A stretch of DNA of 64,000 nt from Candidatus Pelagibacter communis (GCF_001180185.1 NZ_CVSS01000051.1:93212-157211); one strand, 5' to 3'; shown: positions 55,984-64,000, counted from the first letter of the stretch. Notes: generated by a model from the sequence alone, not told the origin. Numbers and translations: made by a program.

Positions 55984-57330
55984 ATGAAAAATATCTATCA
56001 TTCAGATATTTATAAATTTGAAAAACCAGTAAATAGTTATTGGGAAGATACAACAAAAGAAAATTTTAATTTAAATAAATTAACTAAAGATATTAATTCT
56101 GAAGTAGCAATTATTGGTGGAGGTTATACAGGTTTATTATGTGCTATAAATTTAATTGAAAATTATAATTTAGATGTAGTTTTACTTGAAGCAGGAAAAG
56201 TAGGATGGGGTGCTTCATCACGTAATGGAGGTTTTTGTGCATTTCCACCTACAAAAACAAATTTTAAAAATCTACAGAAAATTTATGGAAAAGATGAAAC
56301 AAAAAAATTTTTTAAAAATTCTGTTGAGGGATCAAATTATACTAAGAATATAATTAAAGATTATAATATTGATTGTGACGTTACCGGCGACTCCAATTTT
56401 ATTTTGGCTCACCACCCAAATAAATTTAAACAAATTAAGGAGCAAGCTGAAATATATCAAAGTGTATTTGGTATTGAAACTGAACTTTATTCTAAAGAAG
56501 AGTTTGATAAAATTGGTCACACAGGAACCGAGCAATATGGAGCCCTTTCATATAAACCTGGTTTTGCAATAAATCCCTTAAAATTTGTAAATGGAATCGC
56601 GAGGTATGCCTTATCTAAAAAATTGAAAATATATGATCATTCTTTAGTAATTAAAATTCAAAAAAATAACAACTCTTATACTTTGAGAACCAGTGAGGGA
56701 TCTGTTAATACAAAAAAAATTGTAGTTGCAACCAATGGATTTTATCAAGAAGGCTTAGTGCCCCAAATGAATTCAAGAATTTTGCCAGTAATTTCAAATA
56801 TTATAGTAACTAGAAAATTATCAAAAGATGAAATTGATTTACATAATTTTAAAACTTATTCACCGATAATGAATACTAAAAATCTTTTATATTATTATAG
56901 AAAGTTACCTGATAATCGTATTTTATTTGGCACAAGAGGTGATTTTATTGGAAGTGACCAATCTAATTTTAATAGATCAAAAAAAATGGAAAAATTTTTT
57001 AAAAATATTTTTCCAAATTGGTCTAAAATCTCAATTGATTATAGTTGGCGAGGATTTATCGCCATGTCGCAAAAATTAAGTCCTTCTATAGGAAAGATTG
57101 ATAATGAAGAAATATATTATGGATTTGGATATCATGGTGTAGGAGTAAGTTCAGCCCCATGGACTGGTAAGCAACTTTCAAAATTAGTTTTTTCTTCTAA
57201 CAGCAAAGATCTTAATATTTCAAAAATTTATAAAGGTTTACCTAAAAAGTTTATTTTTCCAAGGTTAAGAGTATTCTATTTCAGACTAGCTGTTTTATTT
57301 TATAATATTAAAGATAAATTAAATATTTAA
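55984..57330 (+). CDS. FAD-dependent amine/D-amino acid oxidase (DadA/PuuB-like)
   Basis: A 448-aa oxidoreductase of the DAO family with the ADP-binding loop AIIGGGYTGL near residue 40, LEAGKVGWGASSRNGGF and a late GFGYHGVGVSSAPWTG. PuuB and similar enzymes oxidise gamma-glutamyl-putrescine or other amines. It is three bases after ald in a catabolic operon, so an amino acid or polyamine substrate is likely. Confidence 0.85.
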   Translation: MKNIYHSDIYKFEKPVNSYWEDTTKENFNLNKLTKDINSEVAIIGGGYTGLLCAINLIENYNLDVVLLEAGKVGWGASSRNGGFCAFPPTKTNFKNLQKIYGKDETKKFFKNSVEGSNYTKNIIKDYNIDCDVTGDSNFILAHHPNKFKQIKEQAEIYQSVFGIETELYSKEEFDKIGHTGTEQYGALSYKPGFAINPLKFVNGIARYALSKKLKIYDHSLVIKIQKNNNSYTLRTSEGSVNTKKIVVATNGFYQEGLVPQMNSRILPVISNIIVTRKLSKDEIDLHNFKTYSPIMNTKNLLYYYRKLPDNRILFGTRGDFIGSDQSNFNRSKKMEKFFKNIFPNWSKISIDYSWRGFIAMSQKLSPSIGKIDNEEIYYGFGYHGVGVSSAPWTGKQLSKLVFSSNSKDLNISKIYKGLPKKFIFPRLRVFYFRLAVLFYNIKDKLNI

Positions 57331-57352
57331 ATAATTTTTTGTTTAATCAAAT

Positions 57353-58075
57353 ATGGCAAATAATTTTGATAATGCTCTACCTAATATTAAAAAACACTTT
57401 TTAGAAATTTTTAAAGTCTGTGATAAAAAATTCGTTAATGGATGTGGTTCATATTTATTTGATGGCAAAACATATGAGTATTTAATTGATAATTATGAAA
57501 AACAAAAATTATTGTTTGATAAATCAATAGATAAACAAGAGGTTCTTGAAATTGGTACATATATGGGCCACTCGGCATTAATAATGCTTTCAGCAAATCC
57601 AAAATTAAATTTAACGACAATTGATATAGATGATAGTTTTTCTAGAATTTCGATTGAATATTTAAAAAAGGTTTTTCCAAATTCTAATATTCAATTTTTA
57701 CATGGTGACAGCATTTCTATTTTAAAAAGATTAGATAAAAAATTTGATTTTTTTCACATAGATGGCTCTCATAAGAACAAGACAATTACTAAAGAATTTA
57801 ATTTTTGTAAAAAATTTGTAAGTTCTAGGGATTTTCAAATTGTTTTTGATGATGATATTACATGTAAAACTTTAATTTCAAATATCATATCCTCATACAA
57901 TATTGTTGAAAAAAAATCAAAAGGACATGGCTGGGTTACAAACTTATATCTTAAAATTGATTTACCAAATAATAAATTAAAGTTAATTTTTATAAATATA
58001 AAATTTAACTTAAAAAATTATGTAAAGTATATTATTTCAAAAATAAATAAAATTATTAGTTTTAAAAAAATATAG
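57353..58075 (+). CDS. SAM-dependent methyltransferase-like protein (Methyltransf_24 type)
   Basis: A 240-aa protein with motif I LEIGTYMGHSA, an acidic strand end TTIDIDDSF, and FDFFHIDGSHK in the motif IV position. The last 45 residues are very rich in Lys, Ile and Asn. The fold resembles small-molecule or sugar O-methyltransferases. It is next to a nucleotide-sugar epimerase, so a role in surface polysaccharide decoration is possible. It converges with the epimerase gene. Confidence 0.7.
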   Translation: MANNFDNALPNIKKHFLEIFKVCDKKFVNGCGSYLFDGKTYEYLIDNYEKQKLLFDKSIDKQEVLEIGTYMGHSALIMLSANPKLNLTTIDIDDSFSRISIEYLKKVFPNSNIQFLHGDSISILKRLDKKFDFFHIDGSHKNKTITKEFNFCKKFVSSRDFQIVFDDDITCKTLISNIISSYNIVEKKSKGHGWVTNLYLKIDLPNNKLKLIFINIKFNLKNYVKYIISKINKIISFKKI

Positions 58076-58076
58076 A

Positions 58077-59087
58077 TTAAATCTTATAATAAGAACGATA
58101 CCAATTAATAAATTTTTTAATTCCTACTTTATAATTAGTTTTTGGATTATACCCCGTAATTTTTTTTAACAGAGAGCAATCAGAAAAAGTAGAGTGAACA
58201 TCACCCTTTTGCATAGGTAAATAATTACGTTTAATTTTTTTATTTAATTCCTTTTGGAGTGTATTAATAAAACTTAGAAGATATATTTTTTTTGTATTGC
58301 CAATATTTAAAATTCTAAAAGGAGCTACAGGGGACAAGCTATCATTCTTGAATTTTTTTTTTGAGCTTAATGAGGGTGGTTTATTTAATAATCTGTAAAT
58401 CCCATCTACAATATCATCAATATATGTGTAATCTCTGTACATTTTACCTTTATTATAAATATCGATTTTTTGACCTGCTAAAATATTTTTTGTAAACTTA
58501 AAGTAAGCCATATCTGGTCTTCCATAAGGCCCATATACAGTAAAAAATCTTAACATAGTTATGGGCAGTTCCCATAAGCTAGAATAGCAATGAGCTAAAT
58601 TTTCCACAGATTTTTTGGTCGCTGCATAAAAACTAATTTGATGATCTGTTTTATCTTTTTCTTGAAAGGGAAATTTTTTATTTGATCCATAAACTGAGGA
58701 GCTCGAACTTATTATTAAATGATTAATTTTAATTTTGCTCGCTATTTTCAAAATATTAAAAGTACCTACAATATTAGAATTTAAGGTAGTCTCAGGTTTT
58801 TTAATGCTGTACCTTACTCCAGCTTGAGCTGCTAAGTGGAGAATAATTTGAGGATTAAATTTTTTAACACTTTTAAGCAAAGTTTGCTCATTTTCAATTT
58901 TACCTTTAGTAAAAGAAAAATTTCTATATTTTCTTAATATATTCAATCGAGATTTTTTTAAATTCACATCGTAATAATTATTCATAGAGTCAAAACCATG
59001 AACCTTAATTCCTTTGTCTAAAAATTTTTTTGCTGTGTGAAAACCAATAAATCCTGAAGATCCAGTTATAAATATTTTAGATTTCAT
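58077..59087 (-). CDS. NAD-dependent nucleotide-sugar epimerase (UDP-glucuronate 4-epimerase-like)
   Basis: A 336-aa SDR-family enzyme with the cofactor loop GSSGFIGFHTAKKF, HGFDSMNNYYDV, and the catalytic YAATKK. The N-terminal features match UDP-glucuronate 4-epimerases that supply galacturonate for polysaccharides. No glycosyltransferase lies beside it, but the rml genes start 2.7 kb further on. A gap of about 70 bases separates it from the symporter gene. Confidence 0.85.
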   Translation of the reverse strand: MKSKIFITGSSGFIGFHTAKKFLDKGIKVHGFDSMNNYYDVNLKKSRLNILRKYRNFSFTKGKIENEQTLLKSVKKFNPQIILHLAAQAGVRYSIKKPETTLNSNIVGTFNILKIASKIKINHLIISSSSSVYGSNKKFPFQEKDKTDHQISFYAATKKSVENLAHCYSSLWELPITMLRFFTVYGPYGRPDMAYFKFTKNILAGQKIDIYNKGKMYRDYTYIDDIVDGIYRLLNKPPSLSSKKKFKNDSLSPVAPFRILNIGNTKKIYLLSFINTLQKELNKKIKRNYLPMQKGDVHSTFSDCSLLKKITGYNPKTNYKVGIKKFINWYRSYYKI

Positions 59088-59157
59088 TTAATTATTTCTT
59101 TATTATAACATCCATGTGAATAAAGAAATTCCAAAAAGTAAAAAGTTATAATAATAA

Positions 59158-60018
59158 TTAAGATCTATATTTAAGGAAAAATACAAATAGAACAGAAGTC
59201 ATCATCATAATCAGAGCATAAGCTGCGGTTGGCACCATATAAATCATGTTTTGACCAAACAATTGAGTTCCAACAAATACAGCTAAAGTTCCATTTTGCA
59301 ATCCACATTCAAGAGAAATACACCTTCGTTGAGCAACATTTGAAGCAAAAATTTTTGCAATATAAAATCCTATAATCATCATGGAAATGTTAAGAATTAA
59401 AGCAATAGTACCTGCAGTAGTTAAGAACATAATTATACTATCCCATTCTTGAATATAGATGGCAATAAAAACAATTGAAAATAATCCAATTGATATTTTT
59501 TCAATAATTTTAATATTTCTCTCAATGAAATCACTAAATAATTTTCTCAAAATCATTCCAATAATTACTGGGACTGTTACTACAAAAAACATTTTTAATG
59601 ATATACCTAGCATTGAGACTTCTTTTTCAACATAATTAATATCAAATAAATCTATTGACAAAAAAACTATATATGGAACGGAAACAATACTTATTAAACT
59701 AGTAAAAGCCGTAAGAGATATAGAAAGTGCAACATCTCCATCTGCAAATTTAGTTAGGACATTTGAAGTTACACCTCCAGGTGCAGCTGCAATTAACATA
59801 ACTCCCAAAGCTAACTCTATTGGGGTTCTTAAAATAATTATTAAAAGATATCCTATAATTGGAAGAACAATCAATTGACAAATTAAACCAACAAAAAATT
59901 CTTTTGGATGTTGAAAAACTCTTGTAAAATCTTTCACCGTCAAAGACGCACCAAGCCCCAACATTATAATTGCTAGTGCAAACGGTGCTATTGTTGTTAC
60001 TATACCCATGACCCCCAT
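59158..60018 (-). CDS. SBF-family (bile acid:sodium symporter-type) transporter
   Basis: A 286-aa protein with about nine hydrophobic segments and SBF-typical APGGVTSNVLTKFADGDVALS and CGLQNGTLAVFVG. In marine bacteria this family takes up organic acids rather than bile acids. Start is uncertain: TTG 60030, ATG 60018 and ATG 60009 are in frame, and ATG 60018 is chosen. It lies 33 bases after the double-winged-helix regulator on the same strand and is probably controlled by it. Confidence 0.82.
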   Translation of the reverse strand: MGVMGIVTTIAPFALAIIMLGLGASLTVKDFTRVFQHPKEFFVGLICQLIVLPIIGYLLIIILRTPIELALGVMLIAAAPGGVTSNVLTKFADGDVALSISLTAFTSLISIVSVPYIVFLSIDLFDINYVEKEVSMLGISLKMFFVVTVPVIIGMILRKLFSDFIERNIKIIEKISIGLFSIVFIAIYIQEWDSIIMFLTTAGTIALILNISMMIIGFYIAKIFASNVAQRRCISLECGLQNGTLAVFVGTQLFGQNMIYMVPTAAYALIMMMTSVLFVFFLKYRS

Positions 60019-60051
60019 TGTATATTGCAACGTGTATAATCTAATTTAGAT

Positions 60052-61029
60052 TTATGAAATTACAAGAAGATTTAAGATTTTTCGAATAAATTTAGCTTTG
60101 TATCTAAAAATTTCTGTCTGATAGGGTAAAATTTTTCTAAAATTCATAGATGTCAAAACATACTGTTTTTTTTCATTCATCTTAATTAGGTCCTCTTTAA
60201 TCAAATACTTACATTTTCTGATTATTGTTGCTCGAGGAATTTCTGTCATATCAGAAATTGACATTGCACTTATACCTGAATTTGTTCCTAGATTTTCTAT
60301 TAGGATGTTATTGGTAGTAAAATAATCTAGTGAAGGTTTTTGATTATCTGTAGACAATTGTTTTTTAACATTTAAAGCTTGATTCATGCAAATTGTTCCC
60401 CAAATATGAAATGTAACTAAATCTTGAAAAAATTTGTGATATCCAATAATCAATGGTATTTGCATTCTATAAAACCATCTCCATGATAATGTAAATCTTT
60501 TTTTGATAATATTTTCAATTGTTTTTTGATCAAGTTTTTTTGAATAAATTTTCTCTTTATTTAAAATTTTATAAACTAAGTAAATATATTTTGATGATAA
60601 TTTAATTTGACTCACAGGCTTAACAAAAGGAAATGCTTTTCTATCAATAAGGATTTTTTTTTTACTACGAGTTATTACCCCTTCTTTTTCAAGCTCTAAA
60701 ATTTTTCTTCTTACAGTTTCCTTAGGTAAATCTAATTTTTCACAAAGCTCAGTAATACTAAATTTTTCAATCTGCAGGTATGTTTTTGCGTAATATTCAT
60801 CATAACTATATTGAACATTCATTTGATCATAAAATTGAAGAGTTTTTTCAATTAAAGAAATTACAATCATATATTTGTAGTGATCATGGAATGACGCATA
60901 AACACTATTCATCCAATTCCATTGATGAAATATCCAATCCTTACTCAGATCTGAGTAATTAGACATTATCGAGTCGTATACTTGGTCATCGGTGAGGGTC
61001 TTAGAAAAATCTATCTCTTGAATATTCAT
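60052..61029 (-). CDS. Putative transcriptional regulator with two winged-helix domains
   Basis: A 325-aa protein unlike any family I recognise. Two winged-helix/HTH regions are visible: residues 90-131 (SITELCEKLDLPKETVRRKI, then LELEKEGVITR) and 252-295 (ISAMSISDMTEIPRATIIRK, then LIKEDLIKM), joined by a long Tyr/Trp-rich helical middle. Duplicated helices of the ...P.(E/A)T..RK.. type suggest an internal repeat. It is upstream of the symporter gene and its own promoter region has three dyads. Confidence 0.65.
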   Translation of the reverse strand: MNIQEIDFSKTLTDDQVYDSIMSNYSDLSKDWIFHQWNWMNSVYASFHDHYKYMIVISLIEKTLQFYDQMNVQYSYDEYYAKTYLQIEKFSITELCEKLDLPKETVRRKILELEKEGVITRSKKKILIDRKAFPFVKPVSQIKLSSKYIYLVYKILNKEKIYSKKLDQKTIENIIKKRFTLSWRWFYRMQIPLIIGYHKFFQDLVTFHIWGTICMNQALNVKKQLSTDNQKPSLDYFTTNNILIENLGTNSGISAMSISDMTEIPRATIIRKCKYLIKEDLIKMNEKKQYVLTSMNFRKILPYQTEIFRYKAKFIRKILNLLVIS

Positions 61030-61038
61030 AAAAATTAA

Positions 61039-61135
61039 TTTCTATTAATAGAAACCCAATTTGGACAGTTGTCAAATAATAAGTGACCCAATCTGAACTA
61101 TAGGTGTTTTGTCTCCTAATCAATACTGTGATTAG
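61039..61135. promoter_or_regulatory. Three dyads in the divergent promoter of the winged-helix regulator
   Basis: The 113-bp gap holds a perfect 16-bp palindrome TTTCTATTAATAGAAA (61039-61054, ten bases from the regulator start), a near-palindrome TTGGACA-GT-TGTCAAA (61061-61076), and a seven-base dyad CTAATCA...TGATTAG (61116-61135) near the start of the small gene at 61143. They are likely operators for the double-winged-helix protein or other regulators. Confidence 0.6.
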
Positions 61136-61142
61136 TTAGACT

Positions 61143-61373
61143 ATGACTAAAAAAGGCTTTGATGCGGAAATATCTTTAGATAACACCCCCAATTTTAAAG
61201 AAATTGCTGATAAGCCTTTAGAAATTGAGGAAAATCAAATCAAAAAAGTTGATATCAACGTTTTAAAAGCAAGAGCTCAAGCAATTAAAGATAAAGAAAA
61301 CAGAAAAAATATTTCCATATTTGTTTTTTTTCTGATTGTCATAGGTGCTGCTGGTATTTATTTATCAATTTAA
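61143..61373 (+). CDS. Small C-tail-anchored membrane protein A
   Basis: A 76-residue protein with a hydrophilic N-terminus and one C-terminal helix (ISIFVFFLIVIGAAGIYLSI), so it is probably anchored in the inner membrane facing the cytoplasm. The segment INVLKARAQAIKDKENRKN matches INVLLNRVKQDRKKEGRKK of the next gene, marking a paralogous pair. No family is recognised. It lies between the regulator and a tRNA. Confidence 0.6.
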   Translation: MTKKGFDAEISLDNTPNFKEIADKPLEIEENQIKKVDINVLKARAQAIKDKENRKNISIFVFFLIVIGAAGIYLSI

Positions 61374-61411
61374 AATTTGAAAAATTCTAACTTTAATGAT
61401 CTAATAGATTT

Positions 61412-61615
61412 GTGAAAAATACATTCTCATCAATTACAGACAAACTCGTCGCTAAATATAAAGAGCCTGTAGGTGATGAAAATATTAAATCTACAAATAT
61501 AAATGTTTTATTGAATAGAGTAAAACAAGATCGAAAAAAAGAGGGTAGAAAAAAATTATTGTTTACTGCCGCAACTTCATTAGGTGTTGTTTTATTTGGT
61601 ATTTTAGTATTTTAA
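61412..61615 (+). CDS. Small C-tail-anchored membrane protein B
   Basis: A 67-residue protein starting at GTG, with a C-terminal helix (LLFTAATSLGVVLFGILVF) and the same INVL...R...K..GRKK segment before it as its upstream neighbour. The N-terminal half differs. The gene pair follows in tandem with 38 bases between, upstream of tRNA-Met. Function is unknown; both could serve as small partners of a membrane complex. Confidence 0.58.
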   Translation: MKNTFSSITDKLVAKYKEPVGDENIKSTNINVLLNRVKQDRKKEGRKKLLFTAATSLGVVLFGILVF

Positions 61616-61691
61616 TTTAATACAATCTTTGAAATAATCATAAACTCATTTGCAACACTTTTTAAAAGTAGTATAAACCGTTAATTGAGTT

Positions 61692-61768
61692 GGCGGGGTA
61701 GCTCAGTTGGTTAGAGCGCGGGACTCATAAGCCCGAGGTCAGTGGTTCGATCCCACTTCCCGCTACCA
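61692..61768 (+). tRNA. tRNA-Met (CAT)
   Basis: A 77-nt cloverleaf with encoded CCA. The acceptor arm pairs GGCGGGG with TCCCGCT (two G-U pairs), the D stem is GCTC/GAGC, the T arm is AGTGG TTCGATC CCACT, and the anticodon loop CTCATAA gives CAT. The anticodon stem CGGGA/GCCCG has an A-G mismatch next to the loop (31-39), where most such tRNAs have A-U. It is most like elongator Met; a tRNA-Ile with lysidine-modified CAT is less likely. Confidence 0.92.
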
Positions 61769-61774
61769 TAAATT

Positions 61775-62479
61775 TTATAAAATTTTTTTTAATTTATCTA
61801 GACTCATATCTTGTCTTAAGGGATATTTGTTTGTTTTCTTTATAACAACTTTCTCAATTTTTTGATTGTATGATTTTGCAAAATTATATATTGACTGAGG
61901 TTTTCCACCAATATTTAATATTCCTTTTTGATTGATTATTTTTGGTAGAATTTCAACTAAATCTTCATGAAACATATAATTGGAAATAAGGTTAGAAAAA
62001 GCTTTTTTGTGTATAAAAGGTTTTTCAGTCATAGTTATTCTTAAAATAAGTGAATTTTTATACATTAAAACTGAACACTCCCCTCCAAGTTTTGATAAAC
62101 CATAATTGTTAAAAGGTTTAACTGGATCTGTTTCTTTATAATTCCCTTTTACTCCTTCGTATACATATCCTGTAGAGAAATAAATCATCTTAATATTTGA
62201 CTCACTACAAACTTTAACTAAGTTCGCAGTTCCAATTATATTCAAATCGATACTTTTTTTTATATTAATCTCATGAGATTTCATCGGTCTCGATAAACCA
62301 GCGGTATGTAAAATAATATCTGGTTTAATCTTTTTAATAATCTTTTTTATATTTTCAATTTTGAGAATATTACATTCTTTTTTAGATACAAAAAAAAGAT
62401 TTAATTTTCTATTTTTTTCTTTTAATATTCTAGCAAATCTTCCATCACCACCTGTAACTAAAATTTTTTTTTTAGACAT
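61775..62479 (-). CDS. dTDP-4-dehydrorhamnose reductase-like protein
   Basis: A 234-aa SDR protein with the cofactor loop VTGGDGRFARIL, FSTGYVYEG and a YGLSKLGGE catalytic segment. RmlD proteins are usually near 290 residues, so this one is a short form. It is beside rmlA and rmlB and would complete dTDP-rhamnose or a related sugar. Its 3' end lies six bases from the tRNA end. RmlD function is likely but not certain. Confidence 0.75.
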   Translation of the reverse strand: MSKKKILVTGGDGRFARILKEKNRKLNLFFVSKKECNILKIENIKKIIKKIKPDIILHTAGLSRPMKSHEINIKKSIDLNIIGTANLVKVCSESNIKMIYFSTGYVYEGVKGNYKETDPVKPFNNYGLSKLGGECSVLMYKNSLILRITMTEKPFIHKKAFSNLISNYMFHEDLVEILPKIINQKGILNIGGKPQSIYNFAKSYNQKIEKVVIKKTNKYPLRQDMSLDKLKKIL

Positions 62480-62483
62480 ATTT

Positions 62484-63353
62484 TTACGAGATAAGATTAT
62501 TTAAATATTTAGAATAATCACATTTACCATAAAATTTGATTGATTCTTTAATTTGTTTTTTACTTATCCATCTTTTATTTAATGAAATTTCCTCTAAACA
62601 AGCAATTTTAAATCCTTGTCTATTCTCAATTGATGATACAAAATTTGAAGTCTTGTAAAAATCATCAATGGAACCTGTATCTAACCAAGCACCTCCTCTT
62701 CCAATTAAATCAGCTGATAGTTGATTTTTCCTTTTATAAATATTTAATAAATCGACAATTTCTAATTCACCTCTTTTGGAAGGTTTTAATTTTTTTGCAT
62801 ATTCAACTACTTTATTATCAAAAAAATAAAGTCCTGTGATTGCAAGGTCTGAAATAAATGTTTTTGGTTTTTCCTTAATTTGAATTATCTTATTTCTTTT
62901 ATTTGTTTTTGCTACACCAAAAGACTCTGGTTTCAGAACCTTGTATAAAACTACTTTTGCCCCCTTTTTAAGTTGGGTATTTTGTATTAAACTTTTCGTA
63001 AGATTTTGACCATAAAAAAAGTTATCACCTAAAATCATTGCAACATTTTTTTTTTCAATAAATTTTTCACCCAGTATGAACGCATCAGGTAATCCTTTAG
63101 GCTTACTTTGTTCTTTATAAGTTATTTTAATCCCAAGATTATCTCCATTAGGTAAAATTTTTTTATATTGGCTCAATTCCCCTTTATTAACAATAATAAG
63201 GATGTCCTTAATATTTGCTAACATTAATATTGATAAAGGATAAAAAATTAGAGGCTTATCATAAATTGGCAATAACTGTTTATTTACAGCTTTTGTTAAA
63301 GGGCTCATACGCGTCCCTTTACCTCCAGCTAATATAATACCTTTTTTAATCAT
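62484..63353 (-). CDS. rmlA: Glucose-1-phosphate thymidylyltransferase RmlA
   Basis: Makes dTDP-glucose (289 aa). The nucleotide-binding motif GGKGTRMSPLTKAVNKQLLP is at the start, YDKPLIFYPLS follows, and later FILGEKFI and ILGDNFFYG are visible, with RGGAWLDTGS near the C-terminus. It is four bases from the rmlD-like gene and overlaps rmlB by four bases (ATGA). Confidence 0.93.
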   Translation of the reverse strand: MIKKGIILAGGKGTRMSPLTKAVNKQLLPIYDKPLIFYPLSILMLANIKDILIIVNKGELSQYKKILPNGDNLGIKITYKEQSKPKGLPDAFILGEKFIEKKNVAMILGDNFFYGQNLTKSLIQNTQLKKGAKVVLYKVLKPESFGVAKTNKRNKIIQIKEKPKTFISDLAITGLYFFDNKVVEYAKKLKPSKRGELEIVDLLNIYKRKNQLSADLIGRGGAWLDTGSIDDFYKTSNFVSSIENRQGFKIACLEEISLNKRWISKKQIKESIKFYGKCDYSKYLNNLIS

Positions 63354-64000
63354 TTATTACCTAATCTTTTTATAATATCTCTTTTAGAAAATGATTTATA
63401 GTAAGACTTATTATTTAAATACCAATCAAATGTTAATTTAATACCTTTTTTAAAACTTGTTTTGGGAACCCAACCTAATTTTTTTTTGATTTTATTACTG
63501 TTCAAGGCATATCTTATATCGTGTCCAGGTCTATCTTTAATAAAATTAATCTTAATTTTATTTCCCAATTCAATTATTTTTTTGGCATTTTTTAACAGTT
63601 CATATGTCACTTCTAAATTACTTAAATTTTTATTAGAGCCAATATTATAAAATTCACCAGATTTACCCTTCAAAAAAACTTTTATTAATGCTTCACAATG
63701 ATCTTTAACATAAATCCACTCTCTTGAATTTCTTCCTTTTCCATAAATTGGTAATGGTTTGTTATGAATAATATTGTAAATTAATTTTGGTATGAGTTTT
63801 TCAGGATGTTGTTTAGGCCCAAAATTATTTGAGCAATTTGTAACTATTGCTTGTAAATTATAAGTTCTAACATATGAGCTAATTAAATGATCTGATGCTG
63901 CTTTACTAGCAGCATAAGGAGAACTTGGATTGTAAGAATATTTTTCATCTGATCTACCAGTTAATACATCGCCATATACTTCATCAGTAGATATATGAAT
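63350..64000 (-). CDS. rmlB: dTDP-glucose 4,6-dehydratase RmlB, 5' part missing
   Basis: The right edge cuts this gene; the last 216 codons are seen, in frame from base 64000. They begin with HISTDEVYGDV, then the catalytic YAASKAASDH, NNFGPKQHPEKLIP, and late GSGEFYNIGSN-type and RPGHDIRYALNSNK motifs. It converts dTDP-glucose into the 4-keto-6-deoxy sugar. The gene overlaps rmlA, and the run rmlB-A-D suggests a dTDP-sugar operon that continues beyond the window. Confidence 0.92.
   Translation of the reverse strand: MHISTDEVYGDVLTGRSDEKYSYNPSSPYAASKAASDHLISSYVRTYNLQAIVTNCSNNFGPKQHPEKLIPKLIYNIIHNKPLPIYGKGRNSREWIYVKDHCEALIKVFLKGKSGEFYNIGSNKNLSNLEVTYELLKNAKKIIELGNKIKINFIKDRPGHDIRYALNSNKIKKKLGWVPKTSFKKGIKLTFDWYLNNKSYYKSFSKRDIIKRLGNK

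Noticed and set aside
61692..61768. tRNA-Ile with modified CAT anticodon
   Set aside because: The GGCGGGG acceptor arm and overall sequence look like elongator tRNA-Met; the Ile type cannot be fully excluded but is less likely.
1..64000. Transposons, prophage, CRISPR arrays or rRNA genes
   Set aside because: No transposase, integrase or phage protein, no regularly spaced repeats beyond the two-copy 29-bp unit, and no rRNA-like stretch was seen on either strand.

Overview
This window is AT-rich, very tightly packed alphaproteobacterial DNA, most like a SAR11 / Pelagibacter-type marine genome. That reading rests on its streamlined layout (neighbouring genes often overlap by 1-8 bases and no gap exceeds about 170 bases), strong A/T codon bias, and a gene set typical of such oligotrophs: a single SUF system, FrcABC-type and TauABC-type ABC transporters, SMR, DMT and LysE exporters, and organosulfonate and inositol genes. 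Species was not verified by any search. There are no rRNA genes, transposases, prophage genes or CRISPR arrays. One tRNA (Met, CAT) lies near the right end.

Layout. (1) 1-5917: iscR (3' end only)-sufB-C-D-S-U-T-A, a complete Fe-S assembly operon, followed by a tiny ORF. (2) 6168-11879: glnA facing a YbaK-type editing deacylase, a DMT exporter, a homocysteine methyltransferase-family enzyme, a 2OG-Fe(II) oxygenase-like protein, a TauE/SafE permease and moaB. (3) 11880-20941: DUF1244, an ExaC/AldB-type aldehyde dehydrogenase with an in-frame lysine-rich leader, DUF779, then a nine-gene minus-strand operon joining molybdenum cofactor synthesis (moaA, C, D, E) to its probable client MsrPQ, with a thioesterase, a serine hydrolase and a methyltransferase-like protein inserted; a GYD-domain protein follows. 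(4) 21031-34613: sugar/inositol catabolism with an FrcBCA-type transporter, iolG-like, iolE, iolD, a ROK kinase, an aldehyde dehydrogenase, an HpcH/HpaI aldolase, a hydroxyacid dehydrogenase and an FAH-family enzyme, plus an isolated pilin-like protein. (5) 34613-40569: PEP carboxylase, CcdA, a flavodoxin-fold reductase, a gamma-butyrobetaine-hydroxylase-like dioxygenase and an inositol-phosphatase-family enzyme (HisN-like).

(6) 40562-43547: a nine-gene run of very small minus-strand genes (two SMR-like proteins without the TM1 glutamate, DUF2798, an NTF2-like protein, a four-helix membrane protein, three small barrel-like or DUF1330-like proteins and a secreted protein) behind a tandem 29-bp repeat. 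This is the best candidate for an undescribed system. (7) 43645-46328: cysK, cysE, a VOC protein and LysE. (8) 46321-57330: probable organosulfonate/amino-acid catabolism with a HisD-family dehydrogenase, a phosphate acyltransferase, an LDH2-family dehydrogenase, TauCBA-like transporter genes (the permease carries a large extra domain), an omega-aminotransferase, alanine dehydrogenase and a DadA-like oxidase. (9) 57353-64000: a methyltransferase-like protein, a nucleotide-sugar epimerase, an SBF-family symporter with a double winged-helix regulator, two tail-anchored small proteins, tRNA-Met, and then rmlD-A-B, the apparent edge of a surface-polysaccharide region.

Recurring regulatory themes: in both ABC operons a strong intrinsic terminator sits just after the binding-protein gene; two genes have a hairpin abutting the start codon where a Shine-Dalgarno would be expected; and TAATG or ATGA stop-start overlaps imply widespread translational coupling.
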